Shown: piece by piece, positions 1 through 6,238 of the stretch | Layout of the letters: each line of letters starts with the position of its first letter | Position numbering within the stretch: position 1 is the first letter of the stretch | Translations under genes and position numbers: made by a program | Notes under the pieces: generated by a model | What the model saw: only the letters and a program-made list of their open reading frames with translations | Database searches by the model: none | What the model was told of the DNA's origin: nothing | Assembly (NCBI GenBank): GCA_015489255.1 | Contig: WGAD01000146.1 | Span: 1-14,334, forward strand | Length of the DNA: 14,334 bases | Source: Anaerolineales bacterium | Lineage (GTDB): Bacteria; Chloroflexota; Anaerolineae; Anaerolineales; Villigracilaceae | Reading direction: 5' to 3'

Positions 1-27
1 CCTTTTTGGAGCGCCGGCGAACTCGGT

Positions 28-57
28 TTGACCGATTTCGCCCTCTTGCGTTATAAT
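28..57 (+). promoter_or_regulatory. Sigma-70-like promoter of the rpmH cluster
   Basis: A TTGACC -35 element (28-33) and a perfect TATAAT -10 element (52-57) are separated by 18 bases, close to the ideal for a housekeeping sigma factor. Initiation would fall near 64-65, giving a leader of about 75 bases before rpmH. It is the only promoter in the window with both hexamers well matched, which suits a highly expressed ribosomal-protein gene. Confidence 0.8.
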
Positions 58-63
58 CACGGG

Positions 64-138
64 CTGTTCATTATCCCTGTAAAAATCAGATTCCCACAAG
101 GGACTCTGCGATTATTCCTGGACAAGCGAGGATAAAAA
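64..138 (+). other. 5' leader of rpmH with a small hairpin
   Basis: This is the inferred untranslated leader between the promoter and rpmH. It can form an imperfect hairpin: AGATTCCC (88-95), loop ACAA (96-99), GGGACTCT (100-107), with one mismatch. Two near-identical 9-mers, TTATCCCTG (71-79) and TTATTCCTG (112-120), lie 41 bases apart. I do not recognise a known riboswitch or ribosomal-protein leader. The ribosome binding site is GAGGA at 128-132. Confidence 0.35.
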
Positions 139-309
139 ATGCCGAAACGTACCTACCAACCCAAAAAACGCCGCCGCGTGCGCGTGCATGGTTTTCGCAA
201 ACGCATGAAGACGGCTGATGGCCGCAAAGTCTTGAAGCGCCGCCGCCTGAAGGGCCGCTACCGCCTGGCTGTGAAGGCTAACGACCACGTCAAAAAAGTC
301 CGCTGGTAA
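139..309 (+). CDS. rpmH: 50S ribosomal protein L34
   Basis: Structural protein of the large ribosomal subunit, 56 residues and very basic. It begins MPKRTYQP and carries the family core THGFRxRM...GRKVLxRRRxKGRxRL, seen here as HGFRKRM (17-23), GRKVLKRRR (28-36) and KGRYRLAV (38-45). The family usually stops around residue 45. This protein adds an 11-residue tail, [11 protein letters not shown]. The ATG is preceded by GAGGA with a six-base spacing. It is first in the cluster and rnpA follows 18 bases later, the almost universal bacterial pairing. The assignment is very secure, and the gene is easily missed because of its size. Confidence 0.97.
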   Translation: MPKRTYQPKKRRRVRVHGFRKRMKTADGRKVLKRRRLKGRYRLAVKANDHVKKVRW

Positions 310-327
310 ACCGATCTTGAGGCACGG

Positions 328-663
328 GTGAAGCGCGAGTTTCGCCTGACCCGGTCTGTGGACATCAAGCGGGTGCGGCGTGAAGGAACTTCCCTTGCGC
401 ACCCGCTTGTTGTCTTGTTGCACCTGACGGTCCCCGGCGGCCAGGTGCGCGCGACGGTCATCGCTACGCGGTCGGTGGGAAAGGCGGTTCAGCGCAACCG
501 CGCCCGACGCCGCCTGCGGGCGGCCCTGACCCCCTACCTGCCACGCATTCGCCCGGGGACCGATTTGATTTTGCTGGCACGCAAACCCGCCCTTGAAGCC
601 TCCTTTTCCGATCTTCAGATGGCGGTGTACACCTTGCTGACCCGTGCCGGTCTGCTCATTTGA
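328..663 (+). CDS. rnpA: Ribonuclease P protein component
   Basis: Protein subunit of RNase P, which assists the catalytic RNA in removing 5' leaders from precursor tRNAs. The 111 residues are typical for the family. The N-terminus has the [16 protein letters not shown] stretch (5-20) that forms the substrate-leader binding cleft. The diagnostic RNR motif lies at about 50-66 ([15 protein letters not shown]). The start is GTG at 328, supported by TGAGG at 318-322 five bases upstream. The TGA stop (661-663) overlaps the yidD start by one base, so the two are probably translationally coupled. RNase P RNA is not in the window. Confidence 0.96.
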   Translation: MKREFRLTRSVDIKRVRREGTSLAHPLVVLLHLTVPGGQVRATVIATRSVGKAVQRNRARRRLRAALTPYLPRIRPGTDLILLARKPALEASFSDLQMAVYTLLTRAGLLI

Positions 664-959
664 TGACGCATTCCCACTTTTATCTACCCCAGGATTACCC
701 AAACGAGCCGCGCTTGCGCGACTTGCCGCGCACGCCGCTTTATTGGCCCCGTTGGGGGCTGTTGGCGTTGATTCGCCTTTACCAAAAGACCATTTCACGG
801 GTGTTGCCGCCCAATACCTGCCGCTTTTATCCTTCCTGCTCGCATTACGGTTACCAGGCCGTGTACAAATATGGCGTGCTAAAAGGCGGCCTGATGGCTA
901 TCTGGCGGGTGGTGCGTTGCAATCCCTTCAACCCGGGCGGCTTCGACCCCGTGCCGTAA
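663..959 (+). CDS. yidD: Membrane protein insertion efficiency factor YidD
   Basis: Small membrane-associated protein thought to help YidC insert inner-membrane proteins. The 98 residues carry the full family signature: [31 protein letters not shown] (about 37-67), then [26 protein letters not shown] to the end. Cysteines 53, 59 and 86 occupy the conserved positions. An amphipathic stretch at about 31-50 probably lies on the membrane. I chose ATG 663, which overlaps the rnpA stop as TGATG. A TTG at 660 would add only one residue. Its place between rnpA and the YidC region is the conserved one. Confidence 0.95.
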   Translation: MTHSHFYLPQDYPNEPRLRDLPRTPLYWPRWGLLALIRLYQKTISRVLPPNTCRFYPSCSHYGYQAVYKYGVLKGGLMAIWRVVRCNPFNPGGFDPVP

Positions 960-978
960 AGGAGCAATTTCCCTCACT

Positions 979-2055
979 ATGAAAAAGACCCAATGGCTTT
1001 TACCGATGATCCTCTTGCTGGCCCTTTTGCTGGGCGGCTGTTCTTCCCGTGGCCAGGTGAGAAACTGGCCGGGCCTGGCAGCCGATGAGGACGTTTTGTA
1101 TCTGGCGGATGGGCAGCTGCTGGCCCTGGACGCCGTCACGCGCAACCCGCTGTGGGCTTTCCCGGAAGAAAAAGACCCCAATTTGCTCATCTTCGCGGCG
1201 CCGGCACAAACCCCAGACGGCCACCTGATCGTCGGTGGTGCGGCCAAAGACAACCGCCTTTTCAGCCTGGATGCCGCTACCGGTCAGCAGGTCTGGGCCT
1301 TCGAGCAGGCTGAACGCGGCTGGGTAGCGCCCGTGCTGGTGCTGGACGATGTCATCTACGCACCCAATAGCGACGGCTTTCTGTACGTCTTGGACCTGGA
1401 CGGCAATTTGTTGTGGACTTTCGAGGCCGGCAGCCCGCTGTGGGCGCAGCCTGTGGCCGATGAAAATACCCTGTATCTGACTTCTCTCGACCACCGCCTC
1501 TATGCCCTCGACTTGCGCAGCGGCGAAAAGCGCTGGGAAGCCGAACTGCCGGCGGCCAGCACCCATGCGCCAGCCGTAGACCCCGAAAACGGTTGGTTGT
1601 ACGTCGGCGGGTTGACGGAGCAAATCCTGGCCCTGGATGCAGCCAGCGGCGAGGTCGCATGGCAGTTCGATACCAATGGCCGCGTCTGGCAGACGCCGGT
1701 ACTGCGCGATGGCGTGCTCTACTTCGGCGACCAATCGGGGCGCTTTTACGCACTGCAAACCGCCGACCAAAGCCTGGTCTGGCCGGTTTTGCAGCCGGAT
1801 GGCGGCGTGATCGCCGCCCCGCTGGTGCTGGCCGATCAGGTGGTCTTCGCAACCGACAGCGGCCAGGTGTACGGGGTCTCGTTGCAGGGTGAAATCTTGT
1901 GGACGCAGACGGTAGAGGGCAAGGAACCCGCCATCTACACCCCGCCGATCGTCTCCACCGGCGGCGAGATCGTCGTCGCCCCGATGGATGCCGACGCCCA
2001 ACTGGCGGCCTTTTCTCCGGCTGGTCTTCCCGCCTGGACGTTTGCGTCCAAATAA
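979..2055 (+). CDS. Lipoprotein with PQQ-like (BamB-type) beta-propeller
   Basis: Exported lipoprotein of 358 residues. It has a basic start (MKKT), a hydrophobic stretch to residue 18 and a lipobox LGGC, so Cys21 should be lipidated and the protein anchored on the outer face of the membrane. The rest is a run of about eight repeats of the PQQ/BamB type. Each has a beta strand, a LYALDxxSGExxW-like core and a closing Trp, for example RLYALDLRSGEKRW, QILALDAASGEVAW and FLYVLDLDGNLLW. This predicts an eight-bladed propeller. An AGGAG (960-964) lies 14 bases before the ATG, a rather long spacing. It sits between yidD and yidC, so a role in membrane-protein insertion or folding is plausible but unproven. 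No catalytic residues are recognisable, and a sensor or scaffold role is equally possible. Confidence 0.85.
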   Translation: MKKTQWLLPMILLLALLLGGCSSRGQVRNWPGLAADEDVLYLADGQLLALDAVTRNPLWAFPEEKDPNLLIFAAPAQTPDGHLIVGGAAKDNRLFSLDAATGQQVWAFEQAERGWVAPVLVLDDVIYAPNSDGFLYVLDLDGNLLWTFEAGSPLWAQPVADENTLYLTSLDHRLYALDLRSGEKRWEAELPAASTHAPAVDPENGWLYVGGLTEQILALDAASGEVAWQFDTNGRVWQTPVLRDGVLYFGDQSGRFYALQTADQSLVWPVLQPDGGVIAAPLVLADQVVFATDSGQVYGVSLQGEILWTQTVEGKEPAIYTPPIVSTGGEIVVAPMDADAQLAAFSPAGLPAWTFASK

Positions 2056-2076
2056 CGAGGGAAAGGAAAACAACCT

Positions 2077-2841
2077 ATGTGGGACCTCCTCATCGTCAAC
2101 CCGTTTACCAATGTGCTGCTCTTTATCTATGAGCTTGTGGGGCACAACTTCGGTCTGGCGATTATCATCTTCACGGTGTTGATCCGGCTGCTTATCTGGC
2201 CGTTGACGGCGCAGCAACTGCAAAGTTCCAAAGCCTTGCAAGAATTGCAACAAAGCAAGGAATGGAAAGACATGCAGAAAAAGTACGCCAAAGACCGCGA
2301 AAAACTGGCTCAGGCGCAAATGGAACTGTACCAGAAATATGGCATCAACCCGCTTGGTTCCTGTCTGCCGACTTTGATCCAGTTTCCCCTGATCATCGGC
2401 TTGTATCAGAGCATCATTTACAGCCTTTCGGCCACCCCCTACCAGTTGCTGGAGCTGTCCAGCCGGGTGTACCCCTCGCTGGATGTGACGCGCATCTTCC
2501 CCCTCAACAGCCAGTTCTTGTGGATGGACCTCGGGCAGCCGGAGCGTTTGCAAATCCTGGGCTTTTCCATCCCTGTGCTGGCAGTGCTGGTGGCGCTGAC
2601 CACCTACTTGCAGTCCAAGCTGACGATGAGCAGCGTGGGGAGCGGAGATAACGACCAGACGGCGGCCATGTCGCAATCTATGGCGCTGACCATGCCCATC
2701 TTCCTGGGATGGCTGGCCCTGAGCTTTGCTTCGGGCCTGGCGCTCTATTTCCTGGTAAGCAACATTTTCACGATTGTGCAGTATGCAGCCCTGGGGCGGG
2801 CTGATTTCTCTAAACTCTTTGGCGGTGCCAGAAAGGCCTGA
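2077..2841 (+). CDS. yidC: Membrane protein insertase YidC/OxaA, short form
   Basis: Inserts and folds membrane proteins, alone or with SecYEG. The 254 residues correspond to the conserved core only; the large extracytoplasmic P1 domain of Gram-negative YidC is absent. The first core transmembrane helix (about 24-43) contains Arg37 in FTVLIRLLIWPL, the conserved charge of the hydrophilic groove. A charged cytoplasmic hairpin follows (about 44-90, rich in Lys, Gln and Glu), then NPLGSCLPTLIQFPLIIGLY (about 91-110) and further membrane segments at about 158-180 and 205-240. There is no obvious lipobox at the N-terminus, unlike Bacillus SpoIIIJ. The ribosome binding site is GAAAGGA (2061-2067). 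It lies 21 bases after the propeller lipoprotein and 30 bases before jag. Confidence 0.95.
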   Translation: MWDLLIVNPFTNVLLFIYELVGHNFGLAIIIFTVLIRLLIWPLTAQQLQSSKALQELQQSKEWKDMQKKYAKDREKLAQAQMELYQKYGINPLGSCLPTLIQFPLIIGLYQSIIYSLSATPYQLLELSSRVYPSLDVTRIFPLNSQFLWMDLGQPERLQILGFSIPVLAVLVALTTYLQSKLTMSSVGSGDNDQTAAMSQSMALTMPIFLGWLALSFASGLALYFLVSNIFTIVQYAALGRADFSKLFGGARKA

Positions 2842-2871
2842 GGCGCCGCCCTTTCGTTTGCGGAGGTTTGT

Positions 2872-3642
2872 ATGGTCAATCAACCCAGTCTGGAAGTGAT
2901 CGCCCCCTCAATTGAAGAAGCCTTGGCGCGCGGCCTGGCCGAACTGGGAGTGACGGCGGACGCCGTTACCATGGAAGTGCTGGACCCGGGCAGCCGCGGC
3001 TTTTTGGGGTTCGGCGCGCGCCAGGTACGCATTCGGCTGACGCTGAAACCGCCCGAGGAAACGGTGATGGGGCGGATGCAGCGCCAGGCCCAGGAACCAG
3101 AGGCCGTGGACGAGGAACCGGCGGCTGAGGCCGCTCCGGCCCAGGACGAGCCGCAGGACGACACGCCAGCCGAACCGGTGGACGAAACGGCTGACCAGGT
3201 ACGCGAGGTGGTGGAAACGCTGTTGCGCCTGATGGACATCCGGTACCAGGAGGTGCGCGTCAAACGCGGCGAGCGCGACAACGATCTGGTGTATGTGGAT
3301 ATTGAAGGCAAAGACTTGAACATTTTGATCGGACGCCGCGCCGAGGTGCTGAATGCCTTTCAATACATCGTGTCGTTAATCATCGGCAAACGCCTGCAAC
3401 GCTGGGTGCAGGTGGTGGTAGACGTGCAGGGCTACCGCAAACGGCGCGAACGTTCGCTCCAGCTCCTGGCCCAACGCATGGCCGACCAGGCCGTCAAGAC
3501 CGGGCGTCGCCAGATGCTGGAACCGATGCCCGCCAACGAGCGGCGCATCATTCACCTGGCTTTGCGCCACCGCGAAGATGTCGAAACCCTGAGCGTTGGC
3601 GACGAACCGCACCGTAAGGTGACAATCGCACCGCGCCGCTAA
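2872..3642 (+). CDS. jag: RNA-binding protein Jag/KhpB (Jag-N, KH, R3H)
   Basis: Cytoplasmic RNA-binding protein linked in other bacteria to cell-wall synthesis, division and sporulation; it typically follows yidC. The 256 residues divide into a Jag-N domain (about 5-57) with the GFLGFG motif (43-48), a linker rich in Glu, Ala and Pro (about 62-107), a KH domain (about 108-185) and an R3H domain (about 190-256) with Arg224 and His228 spaced as R-x3-H in RRIIH. The KH loop reads GRRA (154-157), so the second Gly of the usual GxxG is Ala. The ATG has GGAGG (2862-2866) five bases upstream. A strong terminator starts four bases after the stop, so this is the last gene of the cluster. Confidence 0.94.
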   Translation: MVNQPSLEVIAPSIEEALARGLAELGVTADAVTMEVLDPGSRGFLGFGARQVRIRLTLKPPEETVMGRMQRQAQEPEAVDEEPAAEAAPAQDEPQDDTPAEPVDETADQVREVVETLLRLMDIRYQEVRVKRGERDNDLVYVDIEGKDLNILIGRRAEVLNAFQYIVSLIIGKRLQRWVQVVVDVQGYRKRRERSLQLLAQRMADQAVKTGRRQMLEPMPANERRIIHLALRHREDVETLSVGDEPHRKVTIAPRR

Positions 3643-3645
3643 CCC

Positions 3646-3672
3646 CCGGGGCCTGCACAGGCCCCGGTTTTT
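3646..3672 (+). terminator. Intrinsic terminator after jag
   Basis: A nine-base-pair, perfectly paired GC-rich stem (CCGGGGCCT at 3646-3654 with AGGCCCCGG at 3659-3667) closes a GCAC loop. It is followed at once by TTTTT (3668-3672). It starts four bases past the jag stop and marks the end of the rpmH-to-jag transcript. Confidence 0.93.
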
Positions 3673-3722
3673 CCTTGGCAAGGGGTGAGATTTTGCCGCG
3701 CCCGGCGGCCTTGACCTGCGGG

Positions 3723-3728
3723 TATAAT
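3723..3728 (+). promoter_or_regulatory. -10 box of the kinase-parA-parB operon, probably leaderless
   Basis: A perfect TATAAT preceded by GG ends six bases before the ATG at 3735, so transcription would start on or next to the A of the start codon. No good -35 hexamer stands 16-19 bases upstream; the TTGACC at 3711-3716 is only six bases away and cannot serve. No Shine-Dalgarno sequence lies between the box and the ATG. Confidence 0.65.
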
Positions 3729-3734
3729 TACCCC

Positions 3735-4583
3735 ATGAACGCTCTCTCTGCTTTGCCGCCGATCGATTACCTGGTCATAGGTCATGTGACCCAAGACCGA
3801 ACGCCGCGAGGCCTGGAACCGGGAGGCACGGTGGCCTATGCGGCCGGCCTGGCTGCCGCCCTGGGTTTGCGCGTTGGCGTGGTGACCTCTTGCGCCGAAG
3901 ATGTGCCGCCGCAGGCTTTTTTTGGGGCGCAAGTGGTGCGCGTGCCGGCGCCAGAAACCACGGAATTTGAGAATCATGAAACAGCGGATGGACGCCGTCA
4001 GTGGCTGCACCGCCGCGCCCGTCCATTGGGGTGGGATGACGTCCCCCCGGCCTGGCGGCGGACGCGGCTGATCCATCTGGCTCCGGTGGCCGACGAGCTG
4101 CCCCGGGCGGGGACGATGCCGCTGCGCGGCGAATTGATCGGCGCCACACCCCAGGGATGGCTGCGCGTCTGGGACGAGGAAGGACGCGTCCGCCCCGCGC
4201 CGCAGCGCGATTTGACCGCGGTTTTGTCGCAAATTGATGCGGCTGTGCTGAGTTACGACGACCTGGGGGGCGATGAGAGGCTGGTGGACGACTGGGCGCT
4301 TCGGTGCCGTGTGCTGGCCCTGACGGAAGGCGCTGAGGGCGTCCGCCTGTATTGGAATGGCGATGTGCGCTATTTCCGCCCGCCGTCGGTCTCCGCGGTG
4401 GACCCAACCGGTGCGGGCGATATCTTTGCGGCTGCTTTTTTCATCCGGCTGCACCTCACCCGTGACCCCTGGGAGGCGGCGCGCTTCGCCACCCGGCTGG
4501 CGGCGATCTCGGTCACCCGCCAGGGGCTGCGGGGTGTGCCTGCGCCGGAGGAGATCCGCCGCAGCCTGGTGGAGGTGCTTTGA
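3735..4583 (+). CDS. PfkB-family (ribokinase-like) sugar or nucleoside kinase
   Basis: Probably phosphorylates a small sugar, sugar phosphate or nucleoside with ATP; the substrate cannot be read from the sequence. The 282 residues are slightly short for the family (about 300-330). The N-terminal part has the glycine pair GGTVAYAAGLAAALG (30-44), a variant of the usual GGxxxN region. The C-terminal part has TEGAEGVRLY (197-206) and the PfkB signature DPTGAGDIFAAAF (223-235), with Asp229 as expected catalytic base. An in-frame TTG at 3675 would extend the reading frame, but it lies upstream of the -10 box, so ATG 3735 is preferred. The stop is directly followed by the parA start, which places it in one operon with the partition genes. 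Confidence 0.85.
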   Translation: MNALSALPPIDYLVIGHVTQDRTPRGLEPGGTVAYAAGLAAALGLRVGVVTSCAEDVPPQAFFGAQVVRVPAPETTEFENHETADGRRQWLHRRARPLGWDDVPPAWRRTRLIHLAPVADELPRAGTMPLRGELIGATPQGWLRVWDEEGRVRPAPQRDLTAVLSQIDAAVLSYDDLGGDERLVDDWALRCRVLALTEGAEGVRLYWNGDVRYFRPPSVSAVDPTGAGDIFAAAFFIRLHLTRDPWEAARFATRLAAISVTRQGLRGVPAPEEIRRSLVEVL

Positions 4584-5363
4584 ATGGCGCGAATTTATAC
4601 GCTGGTAAATCAGAAGGGCGGCGTGGGGAAGACGACGACGGCCATTAACCTGGGCGCTTACCTGGCAGAGGCCGGACAGCGGGTGTTGATTGTGGATATG
4701 GACCCGCAAGCCAACGCGACATCCAGCCTGGGGGTGGACAAAAACCAGGTGGCGGGCGGCACGTACGATCTGTTGCTGGCCCTTTCTCCGGTGATGCCGC
4801 TGGTGCTTTACAACGATCGCTTGCGCATTTCTCTCTTGCCCGCTTCCCCCGCCCTGGCCGGGGCTGAGGTGGAGCTGGTGAACGAACTGGCGCGCGAAAG
4901 CCGCCTGCAACGGGCGCTGGAGACGGTGGCAGAACGTTTCGATTACATCCTCATAGACTGCCCGCCCTCCCTGGGGTTGTTGACCATTAACGGCCTGGTC
5001 GCCGCTCGCGATGGGGTGATCATCCCCGTGCAGACGGAATACCTGGCCCTGGAGGGGTTGGGCATGTTGTTGCAAACGTTGGGACGGGTGCAGCGCAGCC
5101 TCTTTCCGCAGCTGGAAGTCCGTGGCGTGGTGTTGACGATGTACGATGGCCGCACCAATCTCTCGGCTGATGTAGTGGCTGAGGTCAACCGCTACTTTCC
5201 AGATAAGGTCTTCCGCACCATTATCCCGCGCAGTGTGCGCCTGGCCGAAGCGCCCTCCTACGGGCTGCCGATTTCTGCCTATGCGCCCAAATCGCCGGGG
5301 GCGCTGGCCTACCGCGCGTTGGCGCAGGAATTGCTGCAAGCCGATGGCAAAGGAGGCGAATGA
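4584..5363 (+). CDS. parA: Chromosome-partition ATPase ParA/Soj
   Basis: Cytoplasmic ATPase that binds DNA nonspecifically in its ATP form and works with ParB to segregate the origin region. The 259 residues have the deviant Walker A KGGVGKTT (11-18, with both lysines), the A' strand VLIVDMDPQAN (34-44) and Walker B YILIDCPP (121-128, Asp125). There is no N-terminal HTH extension, as in chromosomal Soj-type rather than P1-type plasmid ParA. ATG 4584 directly follows the kinase stop and is served by GGAGGTG (4571-4577) six bases upstream. Position close to rpmH and jag supports a chromosomal rather than plasmid role. Confidence 0.95.
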   Translation: MARIYTLVNQKGGVGKTTTAINLGAYLAEAGQRVLIVDMDPQANATSSLGVDKNQVAGGTYDLLLALSPVMPLVLYNDRLRISLLPASPALAGAEVELVNELARESRLQRALETVAERFDYILIDCPPSLGLLTINGLVAARDGVIIPVQTEYLALEGLGMLLQTLGRVQRSLFPQLEVRGVVLTMYDGRTNLSADVVAEVNRYFPDKVFRTIIPRSVRLAEAPSYGLPISAYAPKSPGALAYRALAQELLQADGKGGE

Positions 5364-6214
5364 TGGCAAAACGTTCAGGCCTCGGGCGCGGATTAGACGC
5401 GCTCATCCCGGGCGGAGAAACCGGACACAGCGGGCCGCAAGTCCAGCAAGTGGATGTGGATCGCATCATCCCCAATCCGCGCCAGCCGCGCGAACACTTC
5501 GACCCGGAGAAACTGGCGGAACTGGCGGCCTCGATCCGGGAGCATGGCATCATCCAGCCGTTGATCGTCACTCCCGGGCCGGATGGCGCCTACGTCTTGA
5601 TCGCCGGAGAACGCCGTTTGCAGGCCGCCCGCCAGGCCGGACTGCGCCGGGTGCCGGTGATCGAACGGGAAACCACCGATCAGCAGCGGCTGGAACTGGC
5701 GCTGATCGAAAACCTCCAGCGGGCAGACCTGAACCCACTGGAAGAGGCGGAAGCCTACCGGCACCTGGCGGAGGAATTTGGCCTTTCTCACGAGCAAATT
5801 GCCCGCCGGGTGGGCAAAAGCCGCGCCGCGGTGACCAACACCATGCGCCTCTTGCAGGCCTCCCGCAAGGTGCGCCAGGCCGTGCTGCACGGCGAAATCA
5901 GCGAAGGGCACGCCCGCGCCCTCCTGGGGCTGCCGACGTCGGAAGCGCAAGATGCCGCCCTGCAAACGGTTTTGCGCGAGGGCTTGAGCGTGCGGCAGAC
6001 CGAAGCCCTGGTACGGCGGCTGAGCGGGCAGCGCCCGCCGCGCAAAACCCGCCGCCCCGCCTCGCCCGACCTGCAAGCGCTGGAAGAACGGTTGCAAGCT
6101 GCGTTGGGGACGCGGGTCACATTGCGTCACGGGCGCAAAGGCGGTTCGCTGACCATTCATTATTACTCCGAAGAGGAGCTGGAAGCCTTGTTGGCCCGTC
6201 TGCTGGCCGATTGA
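5363..6214 (+). CDS. parB: Chromosome-partition protein ParB/Spo0J
   Basis: DNA-binding CTPase clamp that loads at parS sites and stimulates ParA. The 283 residues start with the typical KRSGLGRGLDALIPGG (3-18), which contacts ParA. The ParB/Srx-type nucleotide-binding domain follows (about 30-125), with AGERRLQAAR (81-90) and ENLQRADLNPLEEAEAY (116-132). The HTH lies around 141-163 (LSHEQIARRVGKSRAAVTN), and a dimerisation tail ends at 283. I chose ATG 5363 because AGGAGG (5351-5356) is six bases upstream; ATG 5360 would be only three bases away. The start overlaps the parA stop by one base. No parS-like palindrome was found in the window by eye. Confidence 0.95.
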   Translation: MAKRSGLGRGLDALIPGGETGHSGPQVQQVDVDRIIPNPRQPREHFDPEKLAELAASIREHGIIQPLIVTPGPDGAYVLIAGERRLQAARQAGLRRVPVIERETTDQQRLELALIENLQRADLNPLEEAEAYRHLAEEFGLSHEQIARRVGKSRAAVTNTMRLLQASRKVRQAVLHGEISEGHARALLGLPTSEAQDAALQTVLREGLSVRQTEALVRRLSGQRPPRKTRRPASPDLQALEERLQAALGTRVTLRHGRKGGSLTIHYYSEEELEALLARLLAD

Positions 6215-6226
6215 CTGGAAATCATG

Positions 6227-6232
6227 TATCCT
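6227..6232 (+). promoter_or_regulatory. Possible weak -10 box before the amidohydrolase
   Basis: TATCCT ends six bases before ATG 6239, the same spacing as the TATAAT box before the kinase at 3735, and again no Shine-Dalgarno sequence precedes the ATG. The nearest -35-like hexamer, TTGACT (6211-6216), is only ten bases away. This could be a leaderless promoter, or the gene could be read from the parB transcript, since no terminator is visible between the two genes. Confidence 0.35.
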
Positions 6233-6238
6233 TAAAAC

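Noticed and set aside
71..120. Possible DnaA boxes TTATCCCTG (71-79) and TTATTCCTG (112-120), suggesting oriC
   Set aside because: They match TTATNCACA only in the first half, there are just two, and they lie in the transcribed leader of rpmH with no AT-rich unwinding region. The origin may be further upstream.
1000..2883. A 627-residue open frame on the minus strand opposite the propeller and yidC genes
   Set aside because: It overlaps two well-supported genes on the other strand and its translation has no recognisable domain. Long antisense frames are expected in GC-rich coding DNA with strong third-position bias.
3711..3728. TTGACC (3711-3716) as the -35 partner of TATAAT (3723-3728)
   Set aside because: The spacing is only six bases, far from the required 16-19, so the hexamer match is coincidental.
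3675..3734. Upstream TTG start for the PfkB kinase at 3675
   Set aside because: It would place the -10 box inside the coding region and the added residues have no family similarity; ATG 3735 begins right before the expected first beta strand.
3639..5369. A 576-residue open frame on the minus strand across the kinase and parA
   Set aside because: It is a shadow of two genes with clear motifs (GAGD and KGGVGKTT) and shows only low-complexity Gln/His/Arg-rich translation.
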